NCBI RefSeq assembly: GCF_007992075.1
Contig: NZ_BJZO01000037.1
Location: 1-39,422 of the forward strand
From: Pararhodospirillum oryzae
Lineage (GTDB): Bacteria; Pseudomonadota; Alphaproteobacteria; Rhodospirillales; Rhodospirillaceae
Direction of reading: 5' to 3'
DNA: 39,422 nt
This document shows, piece after piece, positions 8,225 through 17,664 of the stretch (within the stretch, counting starts at the first letter, position 1; each line of letters opens with the position of its first letter). The notes beneath the pieces were generated by a model, which did not search any database, had not been told where the DNA came from, and was given only the letters and a program-made list of their open reading frames with translations. The translations under genes and the position numbers were made by a program.

Positions 8225-9451
8225 TCAGGCGGAAAGCAGCGCGGCGGTCACGGTGTTCAAAAGCAGCACACCGGTTTCGGTGACCGCGAGGCCATCGCCA
8301 CGGGCGACAACCAGCCCCTCGTCGGCGGCCAGGGCCAGTCCGTCGGGATCAATCACATCCTCGAAGCCCAGGCCGGTCAAACGGCGCAGGCGGCTTTCCG
8401 AGATGCCCTCGGCCAGACGCAGGCCGGTCATGACCATTTCCCGCGCCCGATCCTCGATGGTCAGCGCCGTGGCCTCGGCCAGGCCGCCCGCGCCCGAGGT
8501 CACGGCGGCCAGCCACTGCTCGGGGTCGGCGTGGGCCACGGTGGCCAGGGGGCCGGCGGGGGCACTGAGGCGGCCATGGGCGCCGGGGCCCAGGCCCAGG
8601 TAATCGCCGCCCCGCCACGTCACCATGTTGTGGCGGCAGGCGTGGTCCGGGCGCGCGTGGTTGGACACCTCGTAGGCTGGCAACCCGCCCTCGGCCAGCA
8701 TCTGGCGGGTGATCAGGAAAAGGTCGGTGGCGGTGTCCTCGTCGGGCAGATCGAGTTCGCCGCGCACGATGCGCCGGAACAAGGGCGTGCCGGGCTCGAC
8801 GGTTAGTTGATAAAGCGAAAGATGGCTGGGTTTCAGCGCCAGCACCCGCTTCAGTTCCTCGGCCCAGCTTTCCACGCTTTGGCCGGGGCGGGCATAAATC
8901 AGGTCGAGGGAAACCCGGTCAAACAACGAGGTGGCGGTTTCCAGGGCGTTCAGGCTGTCTTGCACCGTGTGACAGCGCCCGAGCGCGACCAGCGCTTCGT
9001 CGTCGAGGGATTGCACCCCCACCGACAGCCGCGACACCCCGGCATCGCGCAGCGCGGCCAGGCGGGCGGGATCGATCGAGGCCGGGTTGGCCTCCAGGGT
9101 CACTTCCAGATCGGGGGCGGCCGGCCACAGCGCGCGCGCGTGCTCGATGACGCACGCGACCGTTTCGGGCTCCATGAGCGAGGGCGTGCCGCCTCCGAAA
9201 AACAGGCTGGTCAGCGGGCGGGGCCGGTCGTCCAGGCGGGCGGCCTGGGCGTCCATTTCGGCGATCAGGGCCCGGCGCCAGGGGGCTTGATCGGTCGGGT
9301 TGCCGGGCCGGCTGTTGAAGTCGCAATAAGGACACTTCGACAGGCAAAACGGCCAGTGCACATAAACCCCGAACCCCTCGTCGCCGGGGGTGGAGTCCTG
9401 CGGCGACGCGGGAGGAGTGGCGGGGCGGGGCGAGGCGGCGGTGTGGGTCAT
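8225..9451 (-). CDS. hemW: Radical SAM haem chaperone HemW
   Basis: A 408-residue radical SAM protein. The 4Fe-4S cysteines are C36, C40 and C43 in [16 protein letters not shown], followed by the SAM-binding FFGGGTPSL motif. The start [16 protein letters not shown] and the C-terminal winged region mark HemW, a haem-binding protein thought to deliver haem, rather than the coproporphyrinogen dehydrogenase HemN, which it was long annotated as. The start codon overlaps the rdgB stop (ATGA at 9448-9451), so translation is coupled. The first 25 or so residues are a proline-rich extension with little conservation expected. Confidence 0.93.
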   Translation of the reverse strand: MTHTAASPRPATPPASPQDSTPGDEGFGVYVHWPFCLSKCPYCDFNSRPGNPTDQAPWRRALIAEMDAQAARLDDRPRPLTSLFFGGGTPSLMEPETVACVIEHARALWPAAPDLEVTLEANPASIDPARLAALRDAGVSRLSVGVQSLDDEALVALGRCHTVQDSLNALETATSLFDRVSLDLIYARPGQSVESWAEELKRVLALKPSHLSLYQLTVEPGTPLFRRIVRGELDLPDEDTATDLFLITRQMLAEGGLPAYEVSNHARPDHACRHNMVTWRGGDYLGLGPGAHGRLSAPAGPLATVAHADPEQWLAAVTSGAGGLAEATALTIEDRAREMVMTGLRLAEGISESRLRRLTGLGFEDVIDPDGLALAADEGLVVARGDGLAVTETGVLLLNTVTAALLSA

Positions 9452-10053
9452 GAGTCCCCCTTCAGGCAGGCGTTCGTCAGGAGGCGGAACGCGGCGGCCC
9501 GATGGCTGATCGCGTGCTTGGCGTCCGGGTCCATTTCGCCAAAGGTAAGGTCGTGACCGGCGGCGACAAAGAGGGGATCGTAGCCAAACCCTCGCGATCC
9601 CCGGGGCGGCCAGACCAAGGTCCCCTCGACCGTGCCTTCAAAGATCTCGACGTGATCGTCGGGCCACGCCAGGGCCAGGGCGCACACGAAGGCGGCGCGC
9701 CGGTCGGGAGCGTGGCCCAGGGCCTCGTTCACCTTGGTCATGGCCAAGGTGAAATCCCGCTCCGGTCCCGCCCAGCGGGCCGAGTACAGGCCGGGCGCTC
9801 CCCCCAACGCCACCACCGCCAGCCCCGAGTCGTCGGCAAGCGCGGGCAGGTTGGCGGCATGGGCGGCGGCGCGGGCCTTGAGGGCGGCGTTTTCGGCGAA
9901 GGTGGTGCCGGTTTCCTCGGGCTCGGGCAGGCCGAGATCGGCGGCGGCGCGCACCTCAAGGCCGAAGGGGCGCACCAGATCGGCGATTTCGCGCACCTTG
10001 CCCGCGTTGTGGCTGGCGACCACCAACGGCCCCGTGCTCAGGCGCCGGGCCAT
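9448..10053 (-). CDS. rdgB: XTP/dITP diphosphatase RdgB
   Basis: Removes non-canonical purine triphosphates (dITP, XTP) from the nucleotide pool by hydrolysis to monophosphate and pyrophosphate. The protein has 201 residues, the usual length. Motifs: [10 protein letters not shown] at 14-23 (substrate/phosphate binding), FAENAALKA at 52-60, ADDSGL at 73-78 with the catalytic Asp, SARWAG at 91-96, GFGYDPLF at 155-162 and SHRAAA near the end. It lies between rph and hemW. Its ATG shares one base with the rph stop (TGATG) and its stop overlaps the hemW start, a tightly coupled operon. Confidence 0.95.
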   Translation of the reverse strand: MARRLSTGPLVVASHNAGKVREIADLVRPFGLEVRAAADLGLPEPEETGTTFAENAALKARAAAHAANLPALADDSGLAVVALGGAPGLYSARWAGPERDFTLAMTKVNEALGHAPDRRAAFVCALALAWPDDHVEIFEGTVEGTLVWPPRGSRGFGYDPLFVAAGHDLTFGEMDPDAKHAISHRAAAFRLLTNACLKGDS

Positions 10054-10781
10054 CAGGGAGTCTCCCCCAGGCCCAGCGCTTCCTTCTGGGCGGCGATCAG
10101 CTGGGTGATTCCGTGCTGCGCCAGCCCGAGCAGGGCCTGGAACTGATCGGTCGAAAAGGGGGTGGTTTCGGCGGTGCCCTGAATTTCGACGATGCCGCCC
10201 CGGCCGGTGAGCACGAAGTTAGCGTCGGCCTGGGCCGCGCTGTCCTCGGCGTAGTCAAGATCGAGAACGGCGACGCCATCCACCAGGCCGCACGACACGG
10301 CGGCCACGTGGTCGGTGAGGGCCGAGCGCCCGGGCAGGGCCGAGCCGCGCACCCGGGCGATGGCCTGCTGCAACGCGATCCACGATCCGGTGATGGCGGC
10401 GGTGCGGGTGCCGCCATCGGCCTGCAACACGTCGCAGTCCAAGCGAATCTGCATTTCGCCCAAGGCCTTGAGGTCGGTCACGGCGCGCAGCGAGCGCCCG
10501 ATCAGGCGCTGGATTTCCTGGGTGCGGCCGCTTTGGCGTCCGCGCGTGGCCTCGCGCTCGGTGCGGGTGTGGGTCGAGCGGGGCAGCATGCCGTACTCGG
10601 CGGTGATCCAGCCCTTGCCGCTGCCCCGCATCCACGAGGGCACGCGCTCCTCGACGGTGGCGGTGCACAGAACATGGGTGTCGCCGAAACAAGCCAGGCA
10701 CGAGCCTTCGGCGTGGCGGGCGTACCCGGGCTCCAGACGGATGGGACGCAGGGAGTCGGGGGAACGACCGGAGGGTCTCAT
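10053..10781 (-). CDS. rph: Ribonuclease PH
   Basis: Phosphorolytic 3'-5' exoribonuclease that trims tRNA 3' ends. The protein has 242 residues, full length for the family. It begins [20 protein letters not shown], and has [13 protein letters not shown], the phosphate-binding [14 protein letters not shown] region and the [18 protein letters not shown] signature. An AAGGA site precedes the ATG. It is the first gene of the minus-strand rph-rdgB-hemW-SDR unit and is divergent from hrcA across 244 bases, an arrangement common in alphaproteobacteria. Confidence 0.95.
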   Translation of the reverse strand: MRPSGRSPDSLRPIRLEPGYARHAEGSCLACFGDTHVLCTATVEERVPSWMRGSGKGWITAEYGMLPRSTHTRTEREATRGRQSGRTQEIQRLIGRSLRAVTDLKALGEMQIRLDCDVLQADGGTRTAAITGSWIALQQAIARVRGSALPGRSALTDHVAAVSCGLVDGVAVLDLDYAEDSAAQADANFVLTGRGGIVEIQGTAETTPFSTDQFQALLGLAQHGITQLIAAQKEALGLGETP

Positions 10782-11025
10782 GGGGGGGTCCTTGCCGAAT
10801 AAGGAATGCTAAGGTGGGCCCCTGGCTTTACCTCCCTCGGGCCGGCGGCTCAAGGTCTTCCACCGTCTGGCGGAAGGATCTTCGCCCAACCGGCCGGACT
10901 CCGGAGCCCGACACGGACTTTTTGCCGGGGCGCGCCCCCCTTTACCGGGGGCGCGGGGCGCCCTACCTTGTCGGGCGTCGCAACGGGATGGATCGGCCCC
11001 AAGCCACATAAGGAGACCCAGAGTC
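10782..11025. promoter_or_regulatory. Divergent rph / hrcA intergenic region
   Basis: Promoters for rph (minus) and hrcA (plus) must lie here, but I cannot place them with confidence. There is no CIRCE element (TTAGCACTC-N9-GAGTGCTAA). A GC-rich inverted repeat (GCGCCCCC ... GGGGGCGC, about 10938-10961) lies some 65 bases before the hrcA start. AAGGAGA at about 11010-11016 is the hrcA ribosome binding site. Confidence 0.45.
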
Positions 11026-12084
11026 ATGGCGCCGACGGGTCAGGAACCTGTCCTCAAGGAACTGGATGAACGCTCGCGTCAGATCTTCGGCCAGATCGTG
11101 GACACCTATGTCGAAACCGGGGAGCCGGTGGGCTCGCGCACCTTGTCGCGTCGCCTCGCCGTCTCGCTGTCGCCCGCGACCATTCGCAACGTGATGGCGG
11201 ATCTGGAAGACCTGGGGCTGCTCTACAGCCCCCACACCTCGGCCGGCCGCCTGCCCACCGAGGCGGGCTTGCGTCTGTTCGTGTCGGGCCTGCTCGAACT
11301 GGGCGGCCTTGCGTCCGACGAATGCGAGCAGATCGAAACCCAGGTGCGGGCCTCGGGGCGCAGCCTCGACATGCTGCTGGGCGAGGCCACCACCTTGTTG
11401 TCGGGCCTGTCGCGCTGCGCCGGGCTGGTGCTGGCGCCCAAGGTGGAAGCCTCGCTCAAGCACATCGAGTTCGTGCCCCTGGGGCCGGGGCGGGCCCTGG
11501 TGGTGATGGTGACCGAGAACGGTCTGGTCGAAAACCGCATCGTGGAGGTGCCGCAGGGCGTGCCTCCCAGCGCGCTGGCCGAGGCCACCAACTACCTGAA
11601 CGCGCGCCTGGCCGGGCGCACGCTCGACGAAGCCCGCTCGGGCATCCAAGAGGAGCTGGAGCAGCACCGGACCCGCCTCGACGAACTGGCGGCCCGGGTG
11701 GTCGAGGCGGGGCTGGCCACCTGGTCGGGGGGCGAGCGGCACGGCGAACTGATCGTGCGCGGTCAAAGCCACCTGCTGGCCGATGTCACCGCGCTTGACG
11801 ACCTGGAGCGCATCCGGGGTCTGTTCGAGGCCCTGGAAACCCGCGAGCAGGTGTTGCGCATTCTCGACCTGGTCAACAATGCCGAGGGTGTCCAGATTTT
11901 CATCGGCGCCGAGAACGCATTGTTTTCCGTATCGGGCTGCTCCATGATCGTTGCCCCTTACCAGAATAGCCGCGACGAGATCGTGGGCGCCATTGGCGTC
12001 ATCGGTCCGACGCGGATCAACTACCGGCGGATTATTCCGCTGGTTGACTACACCTCAAAGGTTATCAGCCGGCTGGTCGGATAA
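11026..12084 (+). CDS. hrcA: Heat-inducible transcription repressor HrcA
   Basis: Repressor that binds CIRCE elements upstream of groESL/dnaK-type heat-shock operons and needs GroEL to stay active. The protein has 352 residues, normal length. The N-terminal winged helix (about 10-80) contains ETGEPVGSRTLSRRL and SPATIRNVMADLEDLGLL, then SPHTSAGRLPTEAGLR, all highly conserved in HrcA. The C-terminal part has the GAF-like dimer/inducer domain ending IGVIGPTRINYRRIIPLVDYT. The ATG is preceded by AAGGAGA. grpE follows after 59 bases. No CIRCE site is visible in the window, so its target operons lie elsewhere. Confidence 0.96.
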   Translation: MAPTGQEPVLKELDERSRQIFGQIVDTYVETGEPVGSRTLSRRLAVSLSPATIRNVMADLEDLGLLYSPHTSAGRLPTEAGLRLFVSGLLELGGLASDECEQIETQVRASGRSLDMLLGEATTLLSGLSRCAGLVLAPKVEASLKHIEFVPLGPGRALVVMVTENGLVENRIVEVPQGVPPSALAEATNYLNARLAGRTLDEARSGIQEELEQHRTRLDELAARVVEAGLATWSGGERHGELIVRGQSHLLADVTALDDLERIRGLFEALETREQVLRILDLVNNAEGVQIFIGAENALFSVSGCSMIVAPYQNSRDEIVGAIGVIGPTRINYRRIIPLVDYTSKVISRLVG

Positions 12085-12143
12085 AACGGCCCGCCGCTGT
12101 TTGCCTTGTTCAACACGTAAAAGGACGGAAGACGGAACGCGCC

Positions 12144-12812
12144 ATGCAGCAGGAGAACGAAAGACCCGACGCCCCCTCGTCCCAGGCGCCTGGGACCGGC
12201 GAGGAGACCCCGGTGGCCGCCGCGACGGCCGGGGATCCGGGCGGCGAGGCTCTCGACGCGCCCGAGACGGCCGGGGACGCGGCCGACGAGACCGCCCGCC
12301 GCCTGGAGGCCCTGAGCGCCGAGAACCGCAAGCTCAAGGAAGACTACCTGCGCGCCCTCGCCGAGGCCGAAAACGCCCGGCGCATGGCCGACAAGCGCAT
12401 CGAGGACAACAACAAGTACGCGCTGCAAGGCTTCGCCCGGGCCCTTCTGGGGGTGGCCGACAACCTGAGCCGCGCCCTGATGGCCGCGCCTGAAACCACG
12501 CGCCAGGAAAACGAAACCCTGCGCACCCTGGCCGTGGGCGTTGAAATGACCGCCCGCGAGCTGGAGGCGGTGTTGACCAAGCACGCCGTGCGCCGGGTCG
12601 AGGCCTTGAACCAGCCCTTCGACCCCAACTTGCACCAGGCCGTCCAGGAACTGGAGGACGTGACCGTGCCCACCGGGACCGTGGTCCAGGTGTATCAGGA
12701 CGGCTACGTGCTGAACGAGCGCCTGTTGCGTCCGGCCATGGTGGTGGTCTCGCGCGGTGGTCCCCGGCGCGAGGAAGTCTCGGCCAACGAGGCGGTGGAC
12801 CGGACCATCTAG
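12144..12812 (+). CDS. grpE: Nucleotide exchange factor GrpE
   Basis: Co-chaperone that exchanges ADP for ATP on DnaK. The protein has 222 residues. The first 50 or so are an acidic, alanine/proline-rich disordered tail; then comes the long coiled-coil helix (ALSAENRKLKEDYLRALAEA) and the four-helix bundle plus beta-wing region with FDPNLHQAV and GTVVQVYQDGYVLNERLLRP, the family signature. It follows hrcA on the same strand. The stop codon overlaps a palindromic repeat in reverse orientation, and a strong intrinsic terminator lies 65 bases further. dnaK is not adjacent. Confidence 0.95.
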   Translation: MQQENERPDAPSSQAPGTGEETPVAAATAGDPGGEALDAPETAGDAADETARRLEALSAENRKLKEDYLRALAEAENARRMADKRIEDNNKYALQGFARALLGVADNLSRALMAAPETTRQENETLRTLAVGVEMTARELEAVLTKHAVRRVEALNQPFDPNLHQAVQELEDVTVPTGTVVQVYQDGYVLNERLLRPAMVVVSRGGPRREEVSANEAVDRTI

Positions 12813-12857
12813 ACTGAACCCCGAAAAGTGGGAACCGCTTTTCGGATAAGTCGAACG
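12810..12857 (-). repeat. Palindromic repeat copy at the grpE stop, reverse orientation
   Basis: Read on the minus strand this is CGTTCGACTTATCCGAAAAG followed by spacer CGGTTCCCA and arm CTTTTCGG, then GGTTCAGTCTAG. Arms are 12821-12828 and 12838-12845 on the plus strand. It matches the units at 26531-26701 almost base for base, including the CGTTCGA leader. The grpE TAG stop (12810-12812) is formed from its tail end. Confidence 0.8.
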
Positions 12858-12876
12858 AACCAAGGATCGGTGACAG

Positions 12877-12907
12877 CCGTCCGCTTCTCCCGAAGCGGAC
12901 GGTTTTT
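12877..12907 (+). terminator. Intrinsic terminator of hrcA-grpE
   Basis: A perfect 11-bp stem, CCGTCCGCTTC (12877-12887) with GAAGCGGACGG (12892-12902), has a 4-base loop and is followed at once by TTTTT (12903-12907). This is a textbook Rho-independent terminator on the plus strand. Its T-run touches the stop codon of the convergent lipoprotein gene. Confidence 0.92.
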
Positions 12908-14028
12908 CAACGCCCCGGGGCCGGTTGGGGGCGGGTGAGGATCTCGCCCACGCCTTCCAGGGCGCCCTCGGCGATCGCCTCGGCCAAATGGCCCCAGGGG
13001 CGATCCAACAGGCCGGACGGCACGAAATTCTCCTGCCGCACCGAGCCGACGACCGCCCCCGAAACGGGGTCGGTGACTTCCCACACCAAGGTGACCTTGT
13101 CCTTGCCCCCGGCCACCGCCTGGGTGGTGACGTGGCCAATCAATCCGAACGTTGCCTCGCGGGGATCGGTGGTGATTTTGACCCCGGCAGTGTCCATCAG
13201 GGCGGCAAGGGCCGCGCTCAGGGCCTGGACGCCATCGCCCGGGGCCTCGGCAATCCGGGGGGTAAGCGCCGTCACCTTGGCGGCGGCCGCGGCGCGGGCC
13301 GCCTCCTGTTCCGCGTCCAGGGCGGTTTTGCGGGGCCGGGGCGGCGGCTTGGCCGGTGCCGGGGGATGGTCGTCGGCCGCCGACGGCGGCGGCGGGGCCT
13401 TGCGGCCCGGGGGCAGGGCGCCCGGCGGGGATGCTTCGCCGGGCGTTGTCGCGCGCGGGACCGGGGGAGCGTCGTCGTTGCCGACCAGGGCCGATTGCCA
13501 GCCCCCCAGCAGCGCGGACAAGGCGCCCACCACCGGACGGCCCAGGGCCTGGGCGGCCTCGGGGGCGGCGTGTTCCCAGGCGGACCCTTGAACGCGGGCG
13601 GTCTCGACGTTGGCGGCGACCAGGGCGCCATCGGCGTCGGTCAGGCGCCAGGTAATCTCGAAGGCCAAGGTACCGGGCGCGTCGTCCGGGGCGGGAAGGT
13701 CGGTGACCGGACGCACTCCCAAGGTGAGGCGATGGCCCAGGGGGGCGTCGCCATTGGTGTCGGCCGGAATGCCCTGGGCTTGCAACTGCTCGGCGGTTTC
13801 CAGGGCCAGCAGACGGTTCCAGGGCACCGACAGGCCCAGGGCCGGCGCGATGCTGACCCCCGTTCCCGAGGGGAGCGCGACCAGGGGATTGGCGGCCTTG
13901 CCGCCCTCGGGCGCGATATGGTCGAAGGGGCGGGGCACGGTGCCACACCCCGCCAGGGTCAGGGCCAGCAGACCCGCCGCCCAGCGTGGCGTGCGTTGGG
14001 TCACGCCAACAGGCTTTGCCCCCCTCAC
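12907..14028 (-). CDS. Lipoprotein of unknown function
   Basis: A 373-residue protein with an N-terminal signal and lipobox LTLAGC, lipidated cysteine about C28, so it is probably membrane-anchored in the periplasm or outer membrane. I do not recognise the family. Residues about 30-190 hold beta-rich segments (LGLSVPWNRLLALETAEQL, LTLGVRPVTDLP, AFEITWRLTDADGAL). A proline/alanine-rich linker follows at about 185-235, then a second region (about 245-370) with VTLVWEVTDPVSGAVVGSV. The two halves resemble each other loosely (EITWRLTDADGALVA and VWEVTDPVSGAVVG), which hints at an internal duplication. The start is taken as GTG 14028 with AGGG five bases before; GTG 14004 is an alternative. The gene follows pgeF by six bases. 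Confidence 0.6.
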   Translation of the reverse strand: MRGAKPVGVTQRTPRWAAGLLALTLAGCGTVPRPFDHIAPEGGKAANPLVALPSGTGVSIAPALGLSVPWNRLLALETAEQLQAQGIPADTNGDAPLGHRLTLGVRPVTDLPAPDDAPGTLAFEITWRLTDADGALVAANVETARVQGSAWEHAAPEAAQALGRPVVGALSALLGGWQSALVGNDDAPPVPRATTPGEASPPGALPPGRKAPPPPSAADDHPPAPAKPPPRPRKTALDAEQEAARAAAAAKVTALTPRIAEAPGDGVQALSAALAALMDTAGVKITTDPREATFGLIGHVTTQAVAGGKDKVTLVWEVTDPVSGAVVGSVRQENFVPSGLLDRPWGHLAEAIAEGALEGVGEILTRPQPAPGR

Positions 14029-14034
14029 GATGCC

Positions 14035-14802
14035 CTAGCGCTCCAGCACGATCACGGACAGCAGACGGCCGTAGGTGGGACGGCCTTGGTGGGTGGCGCG
14101 ACGGTAGCTGAAGAAACGGCTTTCCTCGCGGAAGGTATCGCACGGCGTGGGCATGACCTCGGTCACGCCGACCCGCACCAGGCGCTTGGCGACATACCCC
14201 GGCAGGTCGAACAGATAGTGCCCTTCGCGCCGGGCAGAGGCAAAGAACATCTGGTTGCTTTCGTCCTCGGCCAGGAAGGGGGCGGGAAACTCGGGGCCCA
14301 CTTCGTAGGACCGCTGGGCGATGCACGGCCCGATGCCCACCAGGATATCCCGCCGGTGCGCCCCCAGGGCTTCCATGGCCGTGACCGTGTTGTCGAGCAC
14401 GCCGCCCAGGGCGCCGCGCCATCCGGCATGGGCCGCCGCGACCACCCGCGCCTTGGGATCGGCCATCAACACCGGGGCGCAGTCGGCGGTCAACACGCCC
14501 AGAACCAGGCGCGGCGTGGCCGTGACCAGGGCATCGGCCACCGGCGGCGGCTCGGCGCCCCAGGGTTGGGTGACGCTGACCACCTGATCCGTGTGGCGCT
14601 GGGTCACGGTGACCAGCGCTTCGGGCGGCATTTCGATTTCCGCCAGGGCGCGTTCGCGGTTGCGCCGCACGTTTTCGTCGGCGTCACCCGCGCCAAAGCC
14701 ACAGTTAAGGGACGCGAAGTCTCCGGTGGAAACTCCCCGACTGCGCGTGAAAAAGCCATGACGAATATTGGTCAGGGCGTTGAGTGAGGACACGGTGATC
14801 AT
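14035..14802 (-). CDS. pgeF: Peptidoglycan editing factor PgeF (YfiH family)
   Basis: A YfiH/DUF152 (laccase-domain) protein of 255 residues. In E. coli this family removes mis-incorporated amino acids from peptidoglycan precursors; older annotations call it polyphenol oxidase or laccase. The metal/catalytic residues are H70 (TQRHTDQV), C108 (TADCAPVLM) and H125 (AAHAGWRGA). The ATG at 14802 begins the conserved LNALTNIRHGFFTR region, whereas an in-frame ATG at 14895 adds 31 residues without family character. The 215 bases between this start and midA hold no gene; a GACGGG/CCCGTC hairpin lies near 14979-14996. The gene is followed by the lipoprotein gene. Confidence 0.9.
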   Translation of the reverse strand: MITVSSLNALTNIRHGFFTRSRGVSTGDFASLNCGFGAGDADENVRRNRERALAEIEMPPEALVTVTQRHTDQVVSVTQPWGAEPPPVADALVTATPRLVLGVLTADCAPVLMADPKARVVAAAHAGWRGALGGVLDNTVTAMEALGAHRRDILVGIGPCIAQRSYEVGPEFPAPFLAEDESNQMFFASARREGHYLFDLPGYVAKRLVRVGVTEVMPTPCDTFREESRFFSYRRATHQGRPTYGRLLSVIVLER

Positions 14803-15017
14803 CGAGCGATGTTTCCCTGAGGCCCCAGCCCGACCAGTAGAATTGATGCGGCGGGACAACGTGATGCCGTAAGCCCCCTTGAGGACTAAGATCATTCATG
14901 CCTCAAGCCGATCGGGGCGTCAATGCCGGATAGACCGGATATCGACAAAAGACCGCATTGAAGGTCTTGCTCACGGCGGACGGGAACTGTCCCGTCCCTG
15001 TCACCATGCAACGAGGA

Positions 15018-16142
15018 TTAGAAACCGGCCAGCCGGGGCAAGGAAAGCGCGGCTAATCCCATGACCTTGAAGTGGGTGCCCATGGCGGCCGGGTCAACCA
15101 GGCGCTGGACTGCCGTGGCAAGATCGCGTGCCTGTCGCGCGGTTGCCCCCGCCATCAGGGCGCTGGCGCGCTCGCGCAAGCCAAGCTGGCACAAAAACAC
15201 CCCCTGGGCCACCACGCCGTCCACCCGCGCCCCCGCCGCCCGGGCGGTGGTGGCCAGGGCCTGGAAATCCACGTGGGCGGTCAGGTCAACCCGTCCGGGC
15301 TGGTCCAGCACCGGCACGAAGGCATGGCCGGCCATGGCCTGCACGGTGTCGCCGGGTCCGCTGGCGGCCGGCCCGTAATCCAGGAACAAGGCGGCGCCGG
15401 TGTCGGCGGCCAGCCGTCGCGCCACCTGATCGACAAAGGCATGGGCCTGCGGGCAGACCTCGACCACCGCCCCGGGGCGGGCCGCGCGGTGGGCGGGCTG
15501 CAACAAGGGGGGCGCCTCGGCCAGCACGGGGCCGTCCACGAACACCAGGGGCGTGGGAGAGCCGGCCGGGCCCGGGGCAACCCGGCGTTCGTGCCAGCCG
15601 GTGCCGTCGGCGGCGCGCCGGTACTGACGGACGGGCAAGGCGTCCAGGAACTCGTTGGCCAGCACGATCAGGGGGCCGGCGGGCACGTCGTCGAGGCGGT
15701 CGTGCCAGGAAACGGGGACACCACAAGAGGCCAGCGCGGTCTGTTGCAAGGCGCGCAGGCCGGGGCTGGTTTCGATCAGGTGAACGCGCAGCGCGGCGCG
15801 AAAGGCGGGCACCGGGGCCAGGGCGCGCAGGGCGTCGGCCATCAAGGTGCCCCGGCCGGGGCCGGCCTCGACCAGATGCACGCAAGGCGGCTGGCCCATG
15901 CCCATCCAGGTCACGGCCGCCCACAGGCCCAGCAGCTCGCCCACCATCTGCGAGACCTCGGGGGCGGTGATGAAATCCCCCTGGGCGCCAATCGCCGTGC
16001 CCTGGCCGTAATAGGCTTCCAGGCACAGGCCCATCCAGGTTTCCACGTCCAAGGTGCCCTCGACCTGCAAACGCGCGCGCAAGGCGTCCATCAGCGGGGG
16101 CGCGGCGTCGGCGGGGGGCAGGGGCGGATCAGAGGCAGCCAA
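15018..16142 (-). CDS. SAM-dependent methyltransferase, MidA/NDUFAF7 family
   Basis: A 374-residue class I SAM methyltransferase of the MidA/NDUFAF7 (DUF185) family. In mitochondria the homologue methylates a complex I subunit arginine; the bacterial substrate is less certain. Conserved parts: YYGQGTAIGAQGDFITAPEV (about 49-68), the SAM loop VEAGPGRGTLMADALRA, VLANEFLDALPV and ALFLDYGP. The start is TTG at 16142, supported by AAGGGA about nine bases upstream and by the position 39 bases after the lgt stop; the next Met in frame (residue 18) is a weaker choice. It is probably co-transcribed with lgt, a pairing frequent in alphaproteobacteria. Confidence 0.88.
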   Translation of the reverse strand: MAASDPPLPPADAAPPLMDALRARLQVEGTLDVETWMGLCLEAYYGQGTAIGAQGDFITAPEVSQMVGELLGLWAAVTWMGMGQPPCVHLVEAGPGRGTLMADALRALAPVPAFRAALRVHLIETSPGLRALQQTALASCGVPVSWHDRLDDVPAGPLIVLANEFLDALPVRQYRRAADGTGWHERRVAPGPAGSPTPLVFVDGPVLAEAPPLLQPAHRAARPGAVVEVCPQAHAFVDQVARRLAADTGAALFLDYGPAASGPGDTVQAMAGHAFVPVLDQPGRVDLTAHVDFQALATTARAAGARVDGVVAQGVFLCQLGLRERASALMAGATARQARDLATAVQRLVDPAAMGTHFKVMGLAALSLPRLAGF

Positions 16143-16181
16143 GGATGGTTCCCTTCGGCGCCGGAAGCGGACGCGCGCCCA

Positions 16182-17018
16182 TCAGGGCTTGGGCGCGGGA
16201 GCGGAAGAGGGCTCGACCCGGGGGCGGCGCAAGGCCCAGGCCAGAATCAGGGCACCGACCGCGATCATGGGGACCGACAGCACCTGTCCCATGGTCACGC
16301 CAAGGGTCAGGAACCCGATCTGGGCGTCGGGTTCGCGGAAAAACTCGGCCGTGGTGCGGGCCACCCCGTAGCCCAGCAGGAACACCCCGATCAGGGCCCC
16401 CGGGCGCGCGGACAGGCGGGTGAAGCGCCACAGAACGGCCAGGAGGGCGAACAAGACAAGACCCTCCAGCCCGGCCTCGTACAACTGGCTGGGATGGCGG
16501 GGCAGGGGCCCGCCCCGGGGGAAGACCATGGCCCAGGGCACATCCGTGGCCACGCGGCCAAACAGCTCGCCGTTCACGAAATTGGCCAGACGGCCGAAGA
16601 ACAGGCCGATCGGCGCGGCACTCGCGACCACGTCGCCCACCCGCAGCAAGGAAACCTGGCGCTGGCGGCAAAACAAGGTGACGGCGAGGCACACCCCCAG
16701 AAAGCCGCCGTGGAAACTCATCCCCCCATGCCACATCATGGGGATTTCCAAGGGGTTTTCGAGGAAGAAGGGGAGATTGTAAAATAAAACGTAGCCCAGG
16801 CGCCCGCCCAGGATGGTGCCCAGGATCGCCCAGACCAGCAGGTCGTCCACCTGGGCATCGGCGAGGAAGGGCGGCCTCGCGGCGCGGACCAGCGCCCGCA
16901 CATACCACCATCCGCCCAGAAGGCCGGCGATGTAGGCCAGCGCGTACCAGCGGATGGGAAACGGGCCGATCTCGATCAGCACCGGGTCGATGGCGGGGAA
17001 GGGCAGGGCGAAGAGCAT
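16182..17018 (-). CDS. lgt: Prolipoprotein diacylglyceryl transferase
   Basis: Inner-membrane enzyme that attaches diacylglycerol from phosphatidylglycerol to the lipobox cysteine of prolipoproteins. The protein has 278 residues and about seven membrane segments. Signatures: [10 protein letters not shown] (23-32), HGGMSFHGG (97-105), [14 protein letters not shown] (142-155, the Lgt signature with its essential Arg) and RHPSQLYE (174-181). The ATG at 17018 gives [13 protein letters not shown], a typical Lgt start; longer in-frame readings are low-complexity and not credible. It precedes midA. The 181 bases upstream to ndk are GC-rich and show no gene. Confidence 0.94.
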   Translation of the reverse strand: MLFALPFPAIDPVLIEIGPFPIRWYALAYIAGLLGGWWYVRALVRAARPPFLADAQVDDLLVWAILGTILGGRLGYVLFYNLPFFLENPLEIPMMWHGGMSFHGGFLGVCLAVTLFCRQRQVSLLRVGDVVASAAPIGLFFGRLANFVNGELFGRVATDVPWAMVFPRGGPLPRHPSQLYEAGLEGLVLFALLAVLWRFTRLSARPGALIGVFLLGYGVARTTAEFFREPDAQIGFLTLGVTMGQVLSVPMIAVGALILAWALRRPRVEPSSAPAPKP

Positions 17019-17199
17019 GGGCCGCGGTCCTTGGGGAAGGGTCCGGGGAAAGCAGGGCCGCCCTGCACCCGGTCCGGTCCGGCCAGGGGGCCGGGAGCCG
17101 GAGGGCCGCGCAGGCCCAAGGGCACGCAAGACGGCCGGAAGACCGCCCGGGAAGGCGGGGACGGGCCAGGGCGCCGTCCTCCGTCCCGGGGCGACGCCT

Positions 17200-17622
17200 T
17201 TAGCCGACGATTTCGGTTTCGGCGAAGAAGAACGCGATCTCGGTCGCGGCGTTTTCAGCCGAATCCGAACCGTGCACCGAGTTGGCCTCGATGGACTCGG
17301 CGAAATCCTTGCGGATGGTGCCTTCGTCGGCGTTGGCCGGGTTGGTGGCGCCCATGACTTCGCGATTGCGGGCCACGGCGTTCTCGCCTTCCAGAACCTG
17401 GGCGACAACCGGGCCCGAGGTCATGAAGTCGCACAGGCTGCCAAAGAAGCTGCGCTCCTTGTGGACTTCGTAAAAGCGCTCTGCCATCTCGCGGGTCAGA
17501 CGCAGGCGCTTCTGGGCCACGATGCGCAGGCCAGCCTTCTCGAATCGGTCGTTGATGGCACCGGTGAGATTGCGGCGGGTGGCATCCGGCTTGATGATGG
17601 ACAAGGTACGTTCGATCGCCAT
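17200..17622 (-). CDS. ndk: Nucleoside diphosphate kinase
   Basis: Transfers the gamma-phosphate of ATP to nucleoside diphosphates through a phosphohistidine. The protein has 140 residues, full length. It starts [18 protein letters not shown] and has the active-site SVHGSDS with His117, plus [15 protein letters not shown]. The ATG at 17622 follows a purine-rich stretch. It stands between the lgt gene and the RND pump on the same strand, but with gaps of 181 and 83 bases it probably has its own promoter. Confidence 0.96.
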   Translation of the reverse strand: MAIERTLSIIKPDATRRNLTGAINDRFEKAGLRIVAQKRLRLTREMAERFYEVHKERSFFGSLCDFMTSGPVVAQVLEGENAVARNREVMGATNPANADEGTIRKDFAESIEANSVHGSDSAENAATEIAFFFAETEIVG

Positions 17623-17664
17623 TTTGGTTTCCCTTGGCTATGGAGCCGCCCGGGGCGGGGGAGG

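Noticed and set aside
10782-11025. CIRCE operator before hrcA
   Set aside because: No TTAGCACTC/GAGTGCTAA pair is present, only a GC-rich inverted repeat of other sequence.
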